From Paraburkholderia rhizosphaerae (lineage in GTDB: Bacteria; Pseudomonadota; Gammaproteobacteria; Burkholderiales; Burkholderiaceae): DNA of 64,000 nt. Each line of letters starts with the position of its first letter. Position 1 is the first letter of the stretch. The DNA lies in NCBI RefSeq assembly GCF_004366595.1, contig NZ_SORE01000026.1, positions 43,158 to 107,157 of the forward strand. Direction: 5' to 3'. This document shows, in pieces, positions 7,682-16,282 of this stretch. The notes under the pieces were generated by a model that saw nothing but the letters and a program-made list of their open reading frames with translations, had not been told where the DNA came from and made no database searches. The translations under genes and the position numbers were made by a program.

Positions 7682-9184
7682 CTATTCACCACGCGTTGCG
7701 GCTAACGCTTCGACTCTCGCTTTCACTTGCTCGATGACCGGCGCCCATGCGCCAACCGAGGGCTGCCGTACCAGCTCGATCGAGCGATACCACGGCGTGG
7801 TTTGCGTTTCCTCGCCCCAAAACCACGCGGACACGCGATCGATCATCAGGCAGGTCGGCACGCCGAGCGCGCCGGCCAGATGCGCGGGGCCGCTGTCGAT
7901 CGTCACGACCAGGTCGAGGTGCATCAGCAACGCGGCGACATCGTCGAAGCCGGCGGCAAAGCGCGCGGTCGGATCGACGATGTCGATCCCGTGCGCGCGC
8001 CATTGCGCAACCGTCGCCGCGCGGCCTGGCGACAGCGCGAACCACGTGATGCCAGGTACCAAGAGCAAAGGCTCGAGTTGTTCGACGGGTACCGACCGGC
8101 GTGTATCGCGGATATGCGCGGGGTTGCCGTTCCAGACGAGTCCGACGCGTCGTTGCCCGTTCGTTGCGGCTGCAACGACATACTCGCGCCATGCATCGAT
8201 GCGTGCTGGCTCCGCGCTCAGATACGGTTGCGCCCAACCGCTTGCGTCGTGTATGCCGAGATGCAGCGGCAAGCTCATCAGGCCGCAGTGGAAGTCGGGA
8301 TGCGTATCGAGACTGGTTTCGAGCGTGACATCCGCGGGCAGCATCCGCTCGAACAGCGAGCGCAGCGGACCATCGTGGCCGAAGATCACGCGACCGCCCT
8401 GTTCGCGCGCGCGTTGTGCAATGCGCGGCAGAAAGCGAACTGCCCACAGGCAGTCGCCATGCCCCTGTTCGCCATACACGACGAGCGTCTTGCCCGCGAG
8501 CGACTCGCCGTGCCAATGCGGACTGATCGCCGCAAGCGCTTGTTGTGCATTGTCGGTTCCGTCGTCGAACGCGACGCGCGCTTCGTAGTGCGGCCATCCT
8601 TGCGCGAAGCGGCCCGCACGGATCTCGAGTTCCGCGAGGTCGAACAACGCGTGCGGGCTGTCAGGCGACAGTTCGAGCACGCGGCGCAATAACGCTTCGG
8701 CTTGCGCAAAGCGCGCCTGCTCCTTGATGCACAACGCAAGCTTGTGCAGCACCACGGGATTGTTCGGCGCCACGCGCGCGGCTTCGAGCAGCAAGCGCTG
8801 CGACTCGTCGAAATCGTCACGTTGCTGAACAGCGGCCGCGCGCCAGACCAGCGCGTTCGCGTCGGCGGGATCGCGCGCAAGCAGCAGTTCCGTTGCCGAT
8901 TCAACGAGCGGCCAGTCGCGCACGATAAACGCGGTCTGCGCGATTGTCGGCAATAACGCGGGATCGCTTGAAGCATCGAGGCGCCAGGCGCGCACGAGCG
9001 CGCTCAACGCGTCACGCAAACACGGCGTGTCGCGCATGGTGTGCCCATTGGGTGTATCGCGGCCGGCTTGCGCGAGCAGCGCTTTGCCATACGCAAGCCA
9101 GTCGGCGGCCACCGCGGTCGGCGCCTGCGCGCGCGCGTGTAGTTGCGCCAAACCCTCGGCGCTCGGATAGGTGGAGTCTGTCAT
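7682..9184 (-). CDS. TPR protein with glycosyltransferase-9-like C-terminus
   Basis: A 500-residue protein in two parts. Residues about 20-200 are helical tetratricopeptide repeats (for example LVWRAAAVQQRDDFDESQRLL, VVLHKLALCIKEQARFAQAEALL, HALFDLAELEIRAGRFAQGW). The C-terminal half resembles GT-B heptosyltransferase-like (GT9) proteins: KTLVVYGEQGHGDCLWAVRF, RRVGLVWNGNPAHIRDTRRS and VVTIDSGPAHLAGALGVPTCLMI. Such TPR-GT9 proteins are common in Burkholderia and may glycosylate proteins or lipids, but the acceptor is unknown. GGAG lies 7 bases before the ATG at 9184. It follows aroC on the same strand after about 150 bp. Confidence 0.8.
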   Translation of the reverse strand: MTDSTYPSAEGLAQLHARAQAPTAVAADWLAYGKALLAQAGRDTPNGHTMRDTPCLRDALSALVRAWRLDASSDPALLPTIAQTAFIVRDWPLVESATELLLARDPADANALVWRAAAVQQRDDFDESQRLLLEAARVAPNNPVVLHKLALCIKEQARFAQAEALLRRVLELSPDSPHALFDLAELEIRAGRFAQGWPHYEARVAFDDGTDNAQQALAAISPHWHGESLAGKTLVVYGEQGHGDCLWAVRFLPRIAQRAREQGGRVIFGHDGPLRSLFERMLPADVTLETSLDTHPDFHCGLMSLPLHLGIHDASGWAQPYLSAEPARIDAWREYVVAAATNGQRRVGLVWNGNPAHIRDTRRSVPVEQLEPLLLVPGITWFALSPGRAATVAQWRAHGIDIVDPTARFAAGFDDVAALLMHLDLVVTIDSGPAHLAGALGVPTCLMIDRVSAWFWGEETQTTPWYRSIELVRQPSVGAWAPVIEQVKARVEALAATRGE

Positions 9185-9333
9185 TGGCGTGCTCCACGGA
9201 CAGAGAATCGGTGCGGCGTCGCGCGTAGGTCTGGCTGCTCACGGAGCCGGCCCATCGCTGGGCCGCGCTTCGGATCAAACGGCGCTCGTCACGCCGATCC
9301 GGCCAACGCCCTATCGCGCGCGCTTCGATGCGA

Positions 9334-10434
9334 TTACGGCGCGCTCGCCGCGATCTTCGGCGTCGCGACGACCACGTCGCCGCATTGCGCGCGATGCCGC
9401 AGCGCGTGATCGATCAGCACCAGCGCGAGCATCGCCTCCGCGATCGGCGTCGCGCGAATGCCGACGCACGGGTCGTGCCGCCCAAACGTTTCGACGACCG
9501 CCGGTTGCCCGGCCTTGTCGATCGACCGGCGCGGCGTGCGAATGCTCGACGTCGGCTTGATCGCGAGCGATACGGTAACGTCCTGTCCGGTGGAAATGCC
9601 GCCAAGCACGCCGCCCGCATGGTTGCCGACAAAACCTTCGGGCGTCAGTTCGTCGCCATGCACCGAGCCGCGTTGCGCGACGCTGGCAAAGCCTGCGCCG
9701 ATCTCGACGCCCTTCACCGCATTGATGCCCATCATCGCGTGCGCGATATCGGCGTCGAGCCGGTCGAACAGCGGTTCGCCGAGCCCGACCGGCACACCGG
9801 TCGCGACCACGTTGATCCGCGCGCCGATCGAATCGCCTTCCTTACGCAGCGCGTCCATATACGCTTCAAGCTGCGGCACGATGTCCGCATTCGGCGCGAA
9901 GAAGGGGTTCTCGCGCACCTGCGCCCAGTCGACGAACGGCACGTCGATTTCACCAAGCGCGGCCATATAGCCGCGAATCTCCGTGCCCAGATGCTCGCGC
10001 AGCCATTTCTTCGCGACCGCGCCGGCTGCCACGGTCGGCGCGGTCAGACGCGCCGATGAACGGCCGCCGCCGCGATAGTCGCGGATGCCGTATTTCTGCC
10101 AGTACGTGTAGTCGGCGTGGCCCGGGCGGAAGGTTTCGGCGATGTTGCCGTAGTCCTTGCTGCGCTGATCGGTGTTGCGAATCAGCAGCGCGATTGGCGC
10201 GCCGGTGGTGTGTCCTTCGAATACGCCTGACAGGATCTCGACCTTGTCTTCTTCCTGGCGCTGCGTGACATGGCGCGACGTACCCGGCTTGCGGCGATCG
10301 AGTTCGATCTGGATATCGGCTTCGACGAGCGCCATGCCTGGAGGACAACCGTCAATCACACATCCGATTGCGGGACCGTGCGATTCGCCGAAGGTGGTGA
10401 CGGTGAAAAGCGTACCGAGGGTGTTGCCGGACAT
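9334..10434 (-). CDS. aroC: chorismate synthase
   Basis: The last enzyme of the shikimate pathway, converting EPSP to chorismate with reduced FMN. The 366-residue protein has the standard length. All three family blocks are present: GESHGPAIGCVIDGCPPG near the N-terminus, YRGGGRSSARLTAPTVAAGA in the middle, and RTPRRSIDKAGQPAVVETFGRHDPCVG near the C-terminus. The ATG at 10434 is the natural start, as the family begins MSGNTLG. It lies between the MFS-acyltransferase gene and the TPR gene on the same strand; about 230 bp upstream can hold its own promoter. Confidence 0.97.
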   Translation of the reverse strand: MSGNTLGTLFTVTTFGESHGPAIGCVIDGCPPGMALVEADIQIELDRRKPGTSRHVTQRQEEDKVEILSGVFEGHTTGAPIALLIRNTDQRSKDYGNIAETFRPGHADYTYWQKYGIRDYRGGGRSSARLTAPTVAAGAVAKKWLREHLGTEIRGYMAALGEIDVPFVDWAQVRENPFFAPNADIVPQLEAYMDALRKEGDSIGARINVVATGVPVGLGEPLFDRLDADIAHAMMGINAVKGVEIGAGFASVAQRGSVHGDELTPEGFVGNHAGGVLGGISTGQDVTVSLAIKPTSSIRTPRRSIDKAGQPAVVETFGRHDPCVGIRATPIAEAMLALVLIDHALRHRAQCGDVVVATPKIAASAP

Positions 10435-10666
10435 GAGCGTCGTCCAATGTAAAGCGGGAAACCGTTATTATGCCAGCCCCGGGATCAGTGAGCCTGACGG
10501 GGCGGGCGGCGGAACGGTGTCCAAGGCGCCGACGGCCTCGCCTGCGCGGCCCGTGTGTTTGTTTGCAAGGCTTGCTTGTACCGTCCGCCTGGTAGCGCGC
10601 GCACGGGTCAACGCCACGTACTTGCGCCGCCTGCTTGCGCCGCTCCCCTTCCCCCCGCTCGCGCCG

Positions 10667-12604
10667 CTACTTCCGCGCGCCGCGCAATTCCGTCACGATC
10701 TGCTGCAAGCCTTCCGGCGTCACCTGCGCCGGATCGAGCGGTTCTCCGACCGCCAGCGTGAGCCGGCTCATCACCCCCTTGTGCACCGGCCGCGGCCAAT
10801 GCGTGCCGCTGTCGCGCGAAAATACGCTGCCCCACAGCCCGCGCAGCGCCATCGGCACCACCGGCGCCGGCGCGCGGCGCAATATCTCGGTGACTCCATG
10901 GCGGAACGGACTGATGTCGCCGGTTCGGGTTAGCTTCCCTTCGGGAAAGATGCAAACCAGTTCCCCATCCGCGAGCGCCTGCGCGCAAGCGTCATAGGCG
11001 CGTTCGAGCAGCGCGGCATCCTCATGCGCGGGCGCGATCGGAATCGCCTTTGCGTCGCGGAACAGCCAGCCGATCAGCGGCGTGCGAAAAATCCGATGGT
11101 CCATCACAAAGCGGATCGGCCGCGGGCTTTCGGCCATGATCACGATCGCATCGACATAGCTCACGTGATTGCAGACCAGCACCGCCGCGCCCTGTTCGGG
11201 AATCCGCTCGGCGTGCACGAGGCGGATCCGGTAGATCGTATGCACGAGCAGCCATGCGATAAAACGCAGCAGAAACTCCGGCACGAGCGAGTAGATATAG
11301 ATCGCGACGACAACGTTGAGCAACGCCGTCACCAGAAAGAGGCCCGGAATGCCGACACCAGCCGACGTCAGCGCGACCGCCATTAGCGCGGAGACGATCA
11401 TGAACAGCGAGTTCAGGATATTGTTCGCCGCGATGATGCGCGCGCGATGGCTCGGCACGCTGCGCGCCTGAATCAGCGCATACAGCGGCACGCTGTAAAA
11501 GCCGCCGAACATCGCCAGCAGGAACAGATCGGCAAGCACGCGCCAGTGCGCCGGTACCACGAGAAACTCGGCGACCGACAACAAATGCTGCGCGCGCGGC
11601 AACGCGTGGCTCGCGAAGAACAGATCGATCGCGAACACGCTGATGCCGATCGAGCCGAGCGGGACGAGGCCGACCTCGATGCGCCGCTTCGAGAGCCGCT
11701 CGCACATCAGCGAACCGATGCCGATGCCGACCGAGAACGTCGCGAGCAGCACGGTCACGACATCCGGATTCGCGGAAAGCACTTCCTTCGCGAATCGGAA
11801 AAACGACGACAGAAAAGTCGCGCCGACAAACCACAGCCAGGAAATACCGAGCAGGCTCAGAAATACGGTGCGTTGCTCGCGTGCGAGCTTCAGATTGCGC
11901 CAGGTCTCGCTGACCGGATTCCAGTTGATCTGCAGGCACGGCTGCGCGGGCCTCGACGCGGGTACGAACCCCGACACCACACGTCCGATCACCGCGATCG
12001 CGATACAACCGGCCGCGAGAATCGCCTCGCCGTGCGATGCAAGACCCGCCGCCGCGCCGCCGACGATCGTGCCGAGCAGAATTGCGACGAACGTGCCCAT
12101 TTCGACGAGCCCGTTGCCGCCGACCAGTTCCTGCTTCTCGAGATGTTGCGGCAGATAGGCGTACTTGACCGGGCCGAATACCGTCGAATGCACGCCCATC
12201 ATGAACGTGCACAGGTACAGCAGCGGTGCACCATGCATCCAGAAGCCCGCCGCGCCGACCAGCATCACGCCGATCTCGAAGGTCTTCACGAAGCGGGTCA
12301 GCATCGCCTTGTCGTACTTGTCCGCGATCTGGCCTGACGTGGCCGAAAACAGCACAAATGGCAGAATGAAGATCGCGGAAATCAGAAACGCAGCCGTGTC
12401 CGCGTGCACGCCGGCAAAACGTGCGGCCTGATAGGTGACCAGCGACGTGAAGCCGATCTTGAACACGTTGTCGTTCATCGCGCCGAGGAACTGTGTCCAG
12501 AAAAACGGCGCGAAGCGCCGCTCGCGCAGCAGGCGGAACTGCGATGCGTGCGCGTCATCGGCGCGGGCGGCACGGCGGGCGGCGGGTAACGGTCGGTCGC
12601 TCAT
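10667..12604 (-). CDS. MFS transporter fused to 1-acylglycerophosphate acyltransferase (LplT/PlsC-like)
   Basis: A 645-residue fusion. Residues about 25-440 form a 12-helix MFS transporter of the lysophospholipid transporter type (LGAMNDNVFKIGFTSLVTYQA; SGQIADKYDKAMLTRFVKTFEIG). Residues about 455-640 form a PlsC-type acyltransferase with the catalytic VCNHVSYVDAI and the substrate-binding FPEGKLTRTG. It probably flips lysophospholipid inward and re-acylates it, by analogy with LplT and Aas. The acyl-ACP synthetase domain of the larger Aas fusions is missing, so activated acyl groups must come from elsewhere. It acts in the inner membrane and lies upstream of aroC. Confidence 0.9.
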   Translation of the reverse strand: MSDRPLPAARRAARADDAHASQFRLLRERRFAPFFWTQFLGAMNDNVFKIGFTSLVTYQAARFAGVHADTAAFLISAIFILPFVLFSATSGQIADKYDKAMLTRFVKTFEIGVMLVGAAGFWMHGAPLLYLCTFMMGVHSTVFGPVKYAYLPQHLEKQELVGGNGLVEMGTFVAILLGTIVGGAAAGLASHGEAILAAGCIAIAVIGRVVSGFVPASRPAQPCLQINWNPVSETWRNLKLAREQRTVFLSLLGISWLWFVGATFLSSFFRFAKEVLSANPDVVTVLLATFSVGIGIGSLMCERLSKRRIEVGLVPLGSIGISVFAIDLFFASHALPRAQHLLSVAEFLVVPAHWRVLADLFLLAMFGGFYSVPLYALIQARSVPSHRARIIAANNILNSLFMIVSALMAVALTSAGVGIPGLFLVTALLNVVVAIYIYSLVPEFLLRFIAWLLVHTIYRIRLVHAERIPEQGAAVLVCNHVSYVDAIVIMAESPRPIRFVMDHRIFRTPLIGWLFRDAKAIPIAPAHEDAALLERAYDACAQALADGELVCIFPEGKLTRTGDISPFRHGVTEILRRAPAPVVPMALRGLWGSVFSRDSGTHWPRPVHKGVMSRLTLAVGEPLDPAQVTPEGLQQIVTELRGARK

Positions 12605-12701
12605 CGGGTGGTTGGCGGGTCAGGCCGGCAGGTGCAATGTAAGGTGGACGACTGGCTGCTCACGCAGCCGGCGCGACCAGCCCGGCGCTGGCTGCGGACA
12701 C

Positions 12702-12728
12702 AAAAAAGCGCACGCTTTCGCGCGCGCT
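12702..12728 (-). terminator. terminator downstream of CBS-protein gene
   Basis: Read in the minus direction, a 9-bp stem with one G-T pair closes a GAAA loop and is followed by six T. It lies about 150 bases past the CBS gene stop and before the MFS-acyltransferase gene. Confidence 0.6.
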
Positions 12729-12879
12729 CCAATGTATCTGTATCAGCCGGCCGGCGCTCCAGCGCTCCAGCGACCGGCATCGCCGCGACATCGGGATAAC
12801 CCGTACCGTACACCAAACCGGTGACGCGGTGACGTGAAACGCGCTCGCGCGTCGGGCGACCGGCCGCTGAAACGACCCT

Positions 12880-13332
12880 TTACTGCGCCTGTTCCCGCTC
12901 TTCCGGCCAGTCGCGAATATAGGCCTTGAGCATCCGGTTCTCGAAGCCTTGTTCTTCGACCACCGCCTTCGCGACGTCGTAGAACGAGATCACGCCCATC
13001 AGCGCGCGGCTATCCATGACGGGCAGATAGCGCACATGATGTTCGAGCATCATGCGCCGCACTTCATTGACATCCGTTTCCGGCGTGCAGGTCAGCGGGT
13101 GGTCATCCATGATCTTGCGGATGGTCGAGGTGCCGACGCTGCCGCCGTTGCGGGACAACGTCAGGATAATTTCGCGGAAGGTCAGCATGCCGACCAGATC
13201 GCCGTACTCCATCACGACCAGCGAGCCGATATCGTGTTCGGCCATCGCATTGACTGCGTCATTGAGGGGCGTGTCGGGGGTGACCGTGAAAAGGGTATTC
13301 CCCTTGACTTTGAGGATATCGCTAACTCGCAT
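12880..13332 (-). CDS. tandem CBS-domain protein
   Basis: A 150-residue stand-alone protein made of two CBS domains (about 1-62 and 70-132). Signs are VSDILKVKGN, AMAEHDIGSLVVMEYGDLVGMLTFREI and IMDDHPLTCTPETDVNEVRRMMLEHHVRYLPVMD. CBS pairs bind adenosine nucleotides and act as energy or ligand sensors. No partner enzyme domain is attached. The start at 13332 has AGGAGA upstream; the frame opens further to 13428 but the extension is not like the family. It is divergent from the sulfhydrylase gene, about 200 bp apart. The regulated partner cannot be deduced. Confidence 0.88.
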   Translation of the reverse strand: MRVSDILKVKGNTLFTVTPDTPLNDAVNAMAEHDIGSLVVMEYGDLVGMLTFREIILTLSRNGGSVGTSTIRKIMDDHPLTCTPETDVNEVRRMMLEHHVRYLPVMDSRALMGVISFYDVAKAVVEEQGFENRMLKAYIRDWPEEREQAQ

Positions 13333-13533
13333 GATTCGTCTCCTGATGAAGCGCGGGAAGGCTTGAATGGCATTATTTTTGATGCTATCGGAAAGGACCC
13401 TAAAAGGAAAGCCGCCGCCAGCAAACACACGCGGGCAAGCCGTATGCCGCGCGCGCCGTTGTCCGGTGTGTTCACACGGGTGTTACGATGGCCTCACTCC
13501 CACCTTCGCGCGGCCTGACGGCCAGCCGTTCCG

Positions 13534-14907
13534 ATGCCAGCCAACCGTTTCGATACGCTCGCGCTGCATGCCGGCGCGGCACCCGACCCCGCTACCGGCG
13601 CACGTGCAACGCCGATCTACCAGACCACGTCCTTCGCTTTTCATGATACCGATCATGCAGCCGCGCTGTTCAACATGGAACGCGCCGGTCATGTGTACTC
13701 GCGCATCTCGAACCCGACCGTCGCCGTATTCGAGGAGCGCGTGGCCGCACTCGAGAACGGCGCGGGCGCGATCGGCGCCGCCAGCGGCCAGGCCGCGCTG
13801 CATCTCGCGATCGCCACGCTGATGGGCGCGGGTTCGCATATCGTCGCGTCGAGCGCGCTGTATGGCGGATCGCACAATCTGCTCAGCTATACGCTGCCGC
13901 GCTTCGGCATCGAGACCACGTTCGTCAGACCCGGCGACATCGATGCCTGGCGCGCCGCATTGCGGCCGAATACGCGGCTCCTGTTCGGCGAAACGCTCGG
14001 CAACCCGGGCCTCGATGTGCTCGATATCGCGACGATCGCACACATCGCGCATCAGCACCGCGTGCCGCTGCTGGTCGACTCGACGTTCACGACGCCGTAT
14101 CTGCTCAAGCCGTTCGAGCACGGCGCGGACTTCGTCTATCACTCGGCGACCAAATTTCTCGGCGGGCACGGTACGACGATCGGCGGTGTGCTGGTCGACG
14201 GCGGCACGTTCGACTTTGCCGCATCGGGCCGCTTTCCGGAGTTCACCGAACCGTATGCGGGCTTTCACGGAATGGTGTTCACCGAAGAAAGCACGGTCGC
14301 GCCCTTCCTGCTGCGTGCGCGTCGCGAAGGACTGCGCGACTTCGGCGCGTGTCTGCATCCGCAGGCCGCGTGGCAGTTGCTGCAGGGCATTGAAACCCTG
14401 CCGCTGCGCATGGAGCGTCATGTGGCGAACACCCGCAAAGTGGTCGAGTTTCTCGCCGCGCATGCGGCAGTCGAATCGGTCGCCTACCCTGAACTGCCGT
14501 CCCATCCGGACCATGCGCTCGCCAAACGGCTGCTGCCGCGCGGCGCGGGCGCGGTGTTCAGCTTCAACCTGCACGGCGATCGTGCGGCCGGTCGCCGTTT
14601 TATCGAAGCGCTCGCGCTGTTCTCGCATCTCGCGAACGTCGGCGATGCGCGCTCGCTGGTGATCCACCCCGCGTCGACGACACATTTCCGGATGGATGCC
14701 GCCGCGCTCGCTGCCGCCGGAATCGAGCAAGGCACGGTGCGCCTTTCAATTGGCCTCGAAGATCCGGACGACCTGATCGACGATCTCAAGCGCGCACTGA
14801 AAGCCGCGCAACAGCCCGCCGGTGGCCGAAAAGACGTTAAAGCGGTCGCGTCGGCGCAGCCTCACCCTGCCGCTAGCGCCGACATCACGCGCAAGGAGCC
14901 GCAATGA
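13534..14907 (+). CDS. O-acetylhomoserine sulfhydrylase-like Cys/Met metabolism PLP enzyme
   Basis: A 457-residue fold-type I PLP enzyme of the Cys/Met metabolism family. It shows TPIYQTTSFAF, YSRISNPTVAVFEERVAALE, the PLP lysine Lys207 in YHSATKFLGGHGTTIGG, and the C-terminal TVRLSIGLEDPDDLIDDL. Closest in character is O-acetylhomoserine (thiol)-lyase, MetY, which uses sulfide or methanethiol to make homocysteine or methionine. The last 35 residues form a Lys/Ala-rich tail. No Shine-Dalgarno is clear at 13534. Its TGA overlaps the ATG of the next hydrolase gene, so the two are translationally coupled. O-succinylhomoserine use cannot be excluded. Confidence 0.87.
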   Translation: MPANRFDTLALHAGAAPDPATGARATPIYQTTSFAFHDTDHAAALFNMERAGHVYSRISNPTVAVFEERVAALENGAGAIGAASGQAALHLAIATLMGAGSHIVASSALYGGSHNLLSYTLPRFGIETTFVRPGDIDAWRAALRPNTRLLFGETLGNPGLDVLDIATIAHIAHQHRVPLLVDSTFTTPYLLKPFEHGADFVYHSATKFLGGHGTTIGGVLVDGGTFDFAASGRFPEFTEPYAGFHGMVFTEESTVAPFLLRARREGLRDFGACLHPQAAWQLLQGIETLPLRMERHVANTRKVVEFLAAHAAVESVAYPELPSHPDHALAKRLLPRGAGAVFSFNLHGDRAAGRRFIEALALFSHLANVGDARSLVIHPASTTHFRMDAAALAAAGIEQGTVRLSIGLEDPDDLIDDLKRALKAAQQPAGGRKDVKAVASAQPHPAASADITRKEPQ

Positions 14908-15752
14908 TCGTCGACGTTCGCGGCCAGCCCGCCTATGCATACACGGGCGGCAAACCGTTCGACCCCACACTGCCAAGCGCCGTGTTTATTCATGGCGCGG
15001 AGCACGACCATAGCGTATGGGCGCTGCAGACGCGCTACTTCGCGCATCACGGCTTCGGCGTGCTGGCGCTCGACCTGCCGGGGCACAGCCGCAGCGCGGG
15101 CCCCGCGCTGCATCGCATCGACGCGATGGCCGACTGGCTCGCGGCACTGCTGGATGCGACCGGCATTGCTCGCGCGTTCGTCGCCGGACACAGCATGGGG
15201 TCGCTGATCGCGCTCGATTTCGCCGCCCGCTACCCGGCGCGCGCGACGCACATAGCGCTGGTCGCGACCGCCGTGCCGATGACCGTTTCCGACGCGCTGC
15301 TCGACGCCGCGCGCGAGCGCGAAACGGAAGCGATTGCGATGGTCAACCAGTGGTCGCATTCGACGCTCGCCGCGAAGCCGTCGTGCCCCGCGCCCGGTTT
15401 CTGGCTGCAGGGGATGAACCAGCGCCTGATGGAGCGCGTCGCCGCAACGGGCGAGCCGCATCTCTTTCATACCGACTTCAGCGCATGCAACGACTATGCG
15501 GACGGCCTCGAGCGCGCGGCGCAGGTGCGCTGCCCGGTACGGCTGATTGTCGGCAAGCGCGATGTGATGACGCCGCCGCGCGCGACACGCGCGCTCGCCG
15601 ATGCGTTCCGCCAGTCGAACGCGAAGTTCGACGTCGTCACGCTCGACGCTGGGCACGCGCTGATGGCCGAGCAGCCGGACGCAACACTCGACGCGCTTTA
15701 TACGTTCGCAGCACAGCGGCCGGTGCCGACGCAGACGCAGACGCAGTCGTAG
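14904..15752 (+). CDS. alpha/beta hydrolase coupled to the sulfhydrylase
   Basis: A 282-residue alpha/beta hydrolase. AVFIHGAEHDHSVW forms the oxyanion loop, GHSMGS carries Ser97, VGKRDVMTPPRATR probably holds the acid, and LDAGHALMAEQ holds the histidine. The ATG overlaps the preceding stop (ATGA) and has AAGGAG inside the upstream gene, so the pair is co-translated. The coupling suggests a linked substrate, perhaps an acyl or thioester compound in sulfur amino-acid metabolism, but nothing in the sequence proves this. The C-terminus ends in a short Gln-Thr repeat. Confidence 0.87.
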   Translation: MIVDVRGQPAYAYTGGKPFDPTLPSAVFIHGAEHDHSVWALQTRYFAHHGFGVLALDLPGHSRSAGPALHRIDAMADWLAALLDATGIARAFVAGHSMGSLIALDFAARYPARATHIALVATAVPMTVSDALLDAARERETEAIAMVNQWSHSTLAAKPSCPAPGFWLQGMNQRLMERVAATGEPHLFHTDFSACNDYADGLERAAQVRCPVRLIVGKRDVMTPPRATRALADAFRQSNAKFDVVTLDAGHALMAEQPDATLDALYTFAAQRPVPTQTQTQS

Positions 15753-15945
15753 CCCACCGTTCAAGCGCCGGACAAGCGCCCGACAGGCGGCGCGCAAGGT
15801 TCTTCACCCGTCGCTGTCGCGACTCCACCGCCGACACCTTACCTGCATGAGCGGCGGCGCACCATTGGCCGAACGGCCAGGTTGCGTCCCGCTGCGGGAC
15901 GACGCAAAATGAAATCAACCTGCAAGCGCCAACGCACGGGAGCTG

Positions 15946-16275
15946 ATGATGGACCCGCACTCCACGCACGAAGAACCGCACTTCGCCAGCTTTGCCGAGT
16001 TCTATCCGTACTACCTGGAAGAGCATCGCAATCTGACTTCGCGACGCCTGCACTTTCTCGGGTCGCTTGGCGTGATCGGCTGCGTCGCGATGGCGCTCGC
16101 GTCGTCCGACTGGTTGTGGCTGCCGGTCGCTGTCCTATGCGGGTACGGGTTCGCATGGGTCGGACACTTCTTCTTCGAAAAGAACCGTCCCGCCACGTTC
16201 CGCCACCCGATCTACAGCCTGATGGGCGACTGGGTGATGTTCAAGGACATCTGCGCCGGGAAGATCTCGCTGTAG
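15946..16275 (+). CDS. DUF962 (Mpo1-like) membrane protein
   Basis: A 109-residue protein of the DUF962/YGL010w family, small membrane proteins related to yeast Mpo1, a fatty-acid alpha-dioxygenase. It contains the signature FYPYYLEEHRNLTSRRLHFLG with conserved His residues (about 22-42), a transmembrane segment near 43-75, and VGHFFFEKNRPATFRHPIYSLMGDW. A second ATG follows immediately, so the start may be 15949. It is convergent with the YihY gene, only 7 bases apart. The enzyme activity of bacterial members is largely inferred. Confidence 0.85.
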   Translation: MMDPHSTHEEPHFASFAEFYPYYLEEHRNLTSRRLHFLGSLGVIGCVAMALASSDWLWLPVAVLCGYGFAWVGHFFFEKNRPATFRHPIYSLMGDWVMFKDICAGKISL

Positions 16276-16282
16276 CCGTCCG

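Noticed and set aside
13333..13533. A SAM-type riboswitch before the sulfhydrylase gene
   Set aside because: I could not find the conserved core or the expected helices in the 200 bp upstream, only ordinary GC-rich sequence.
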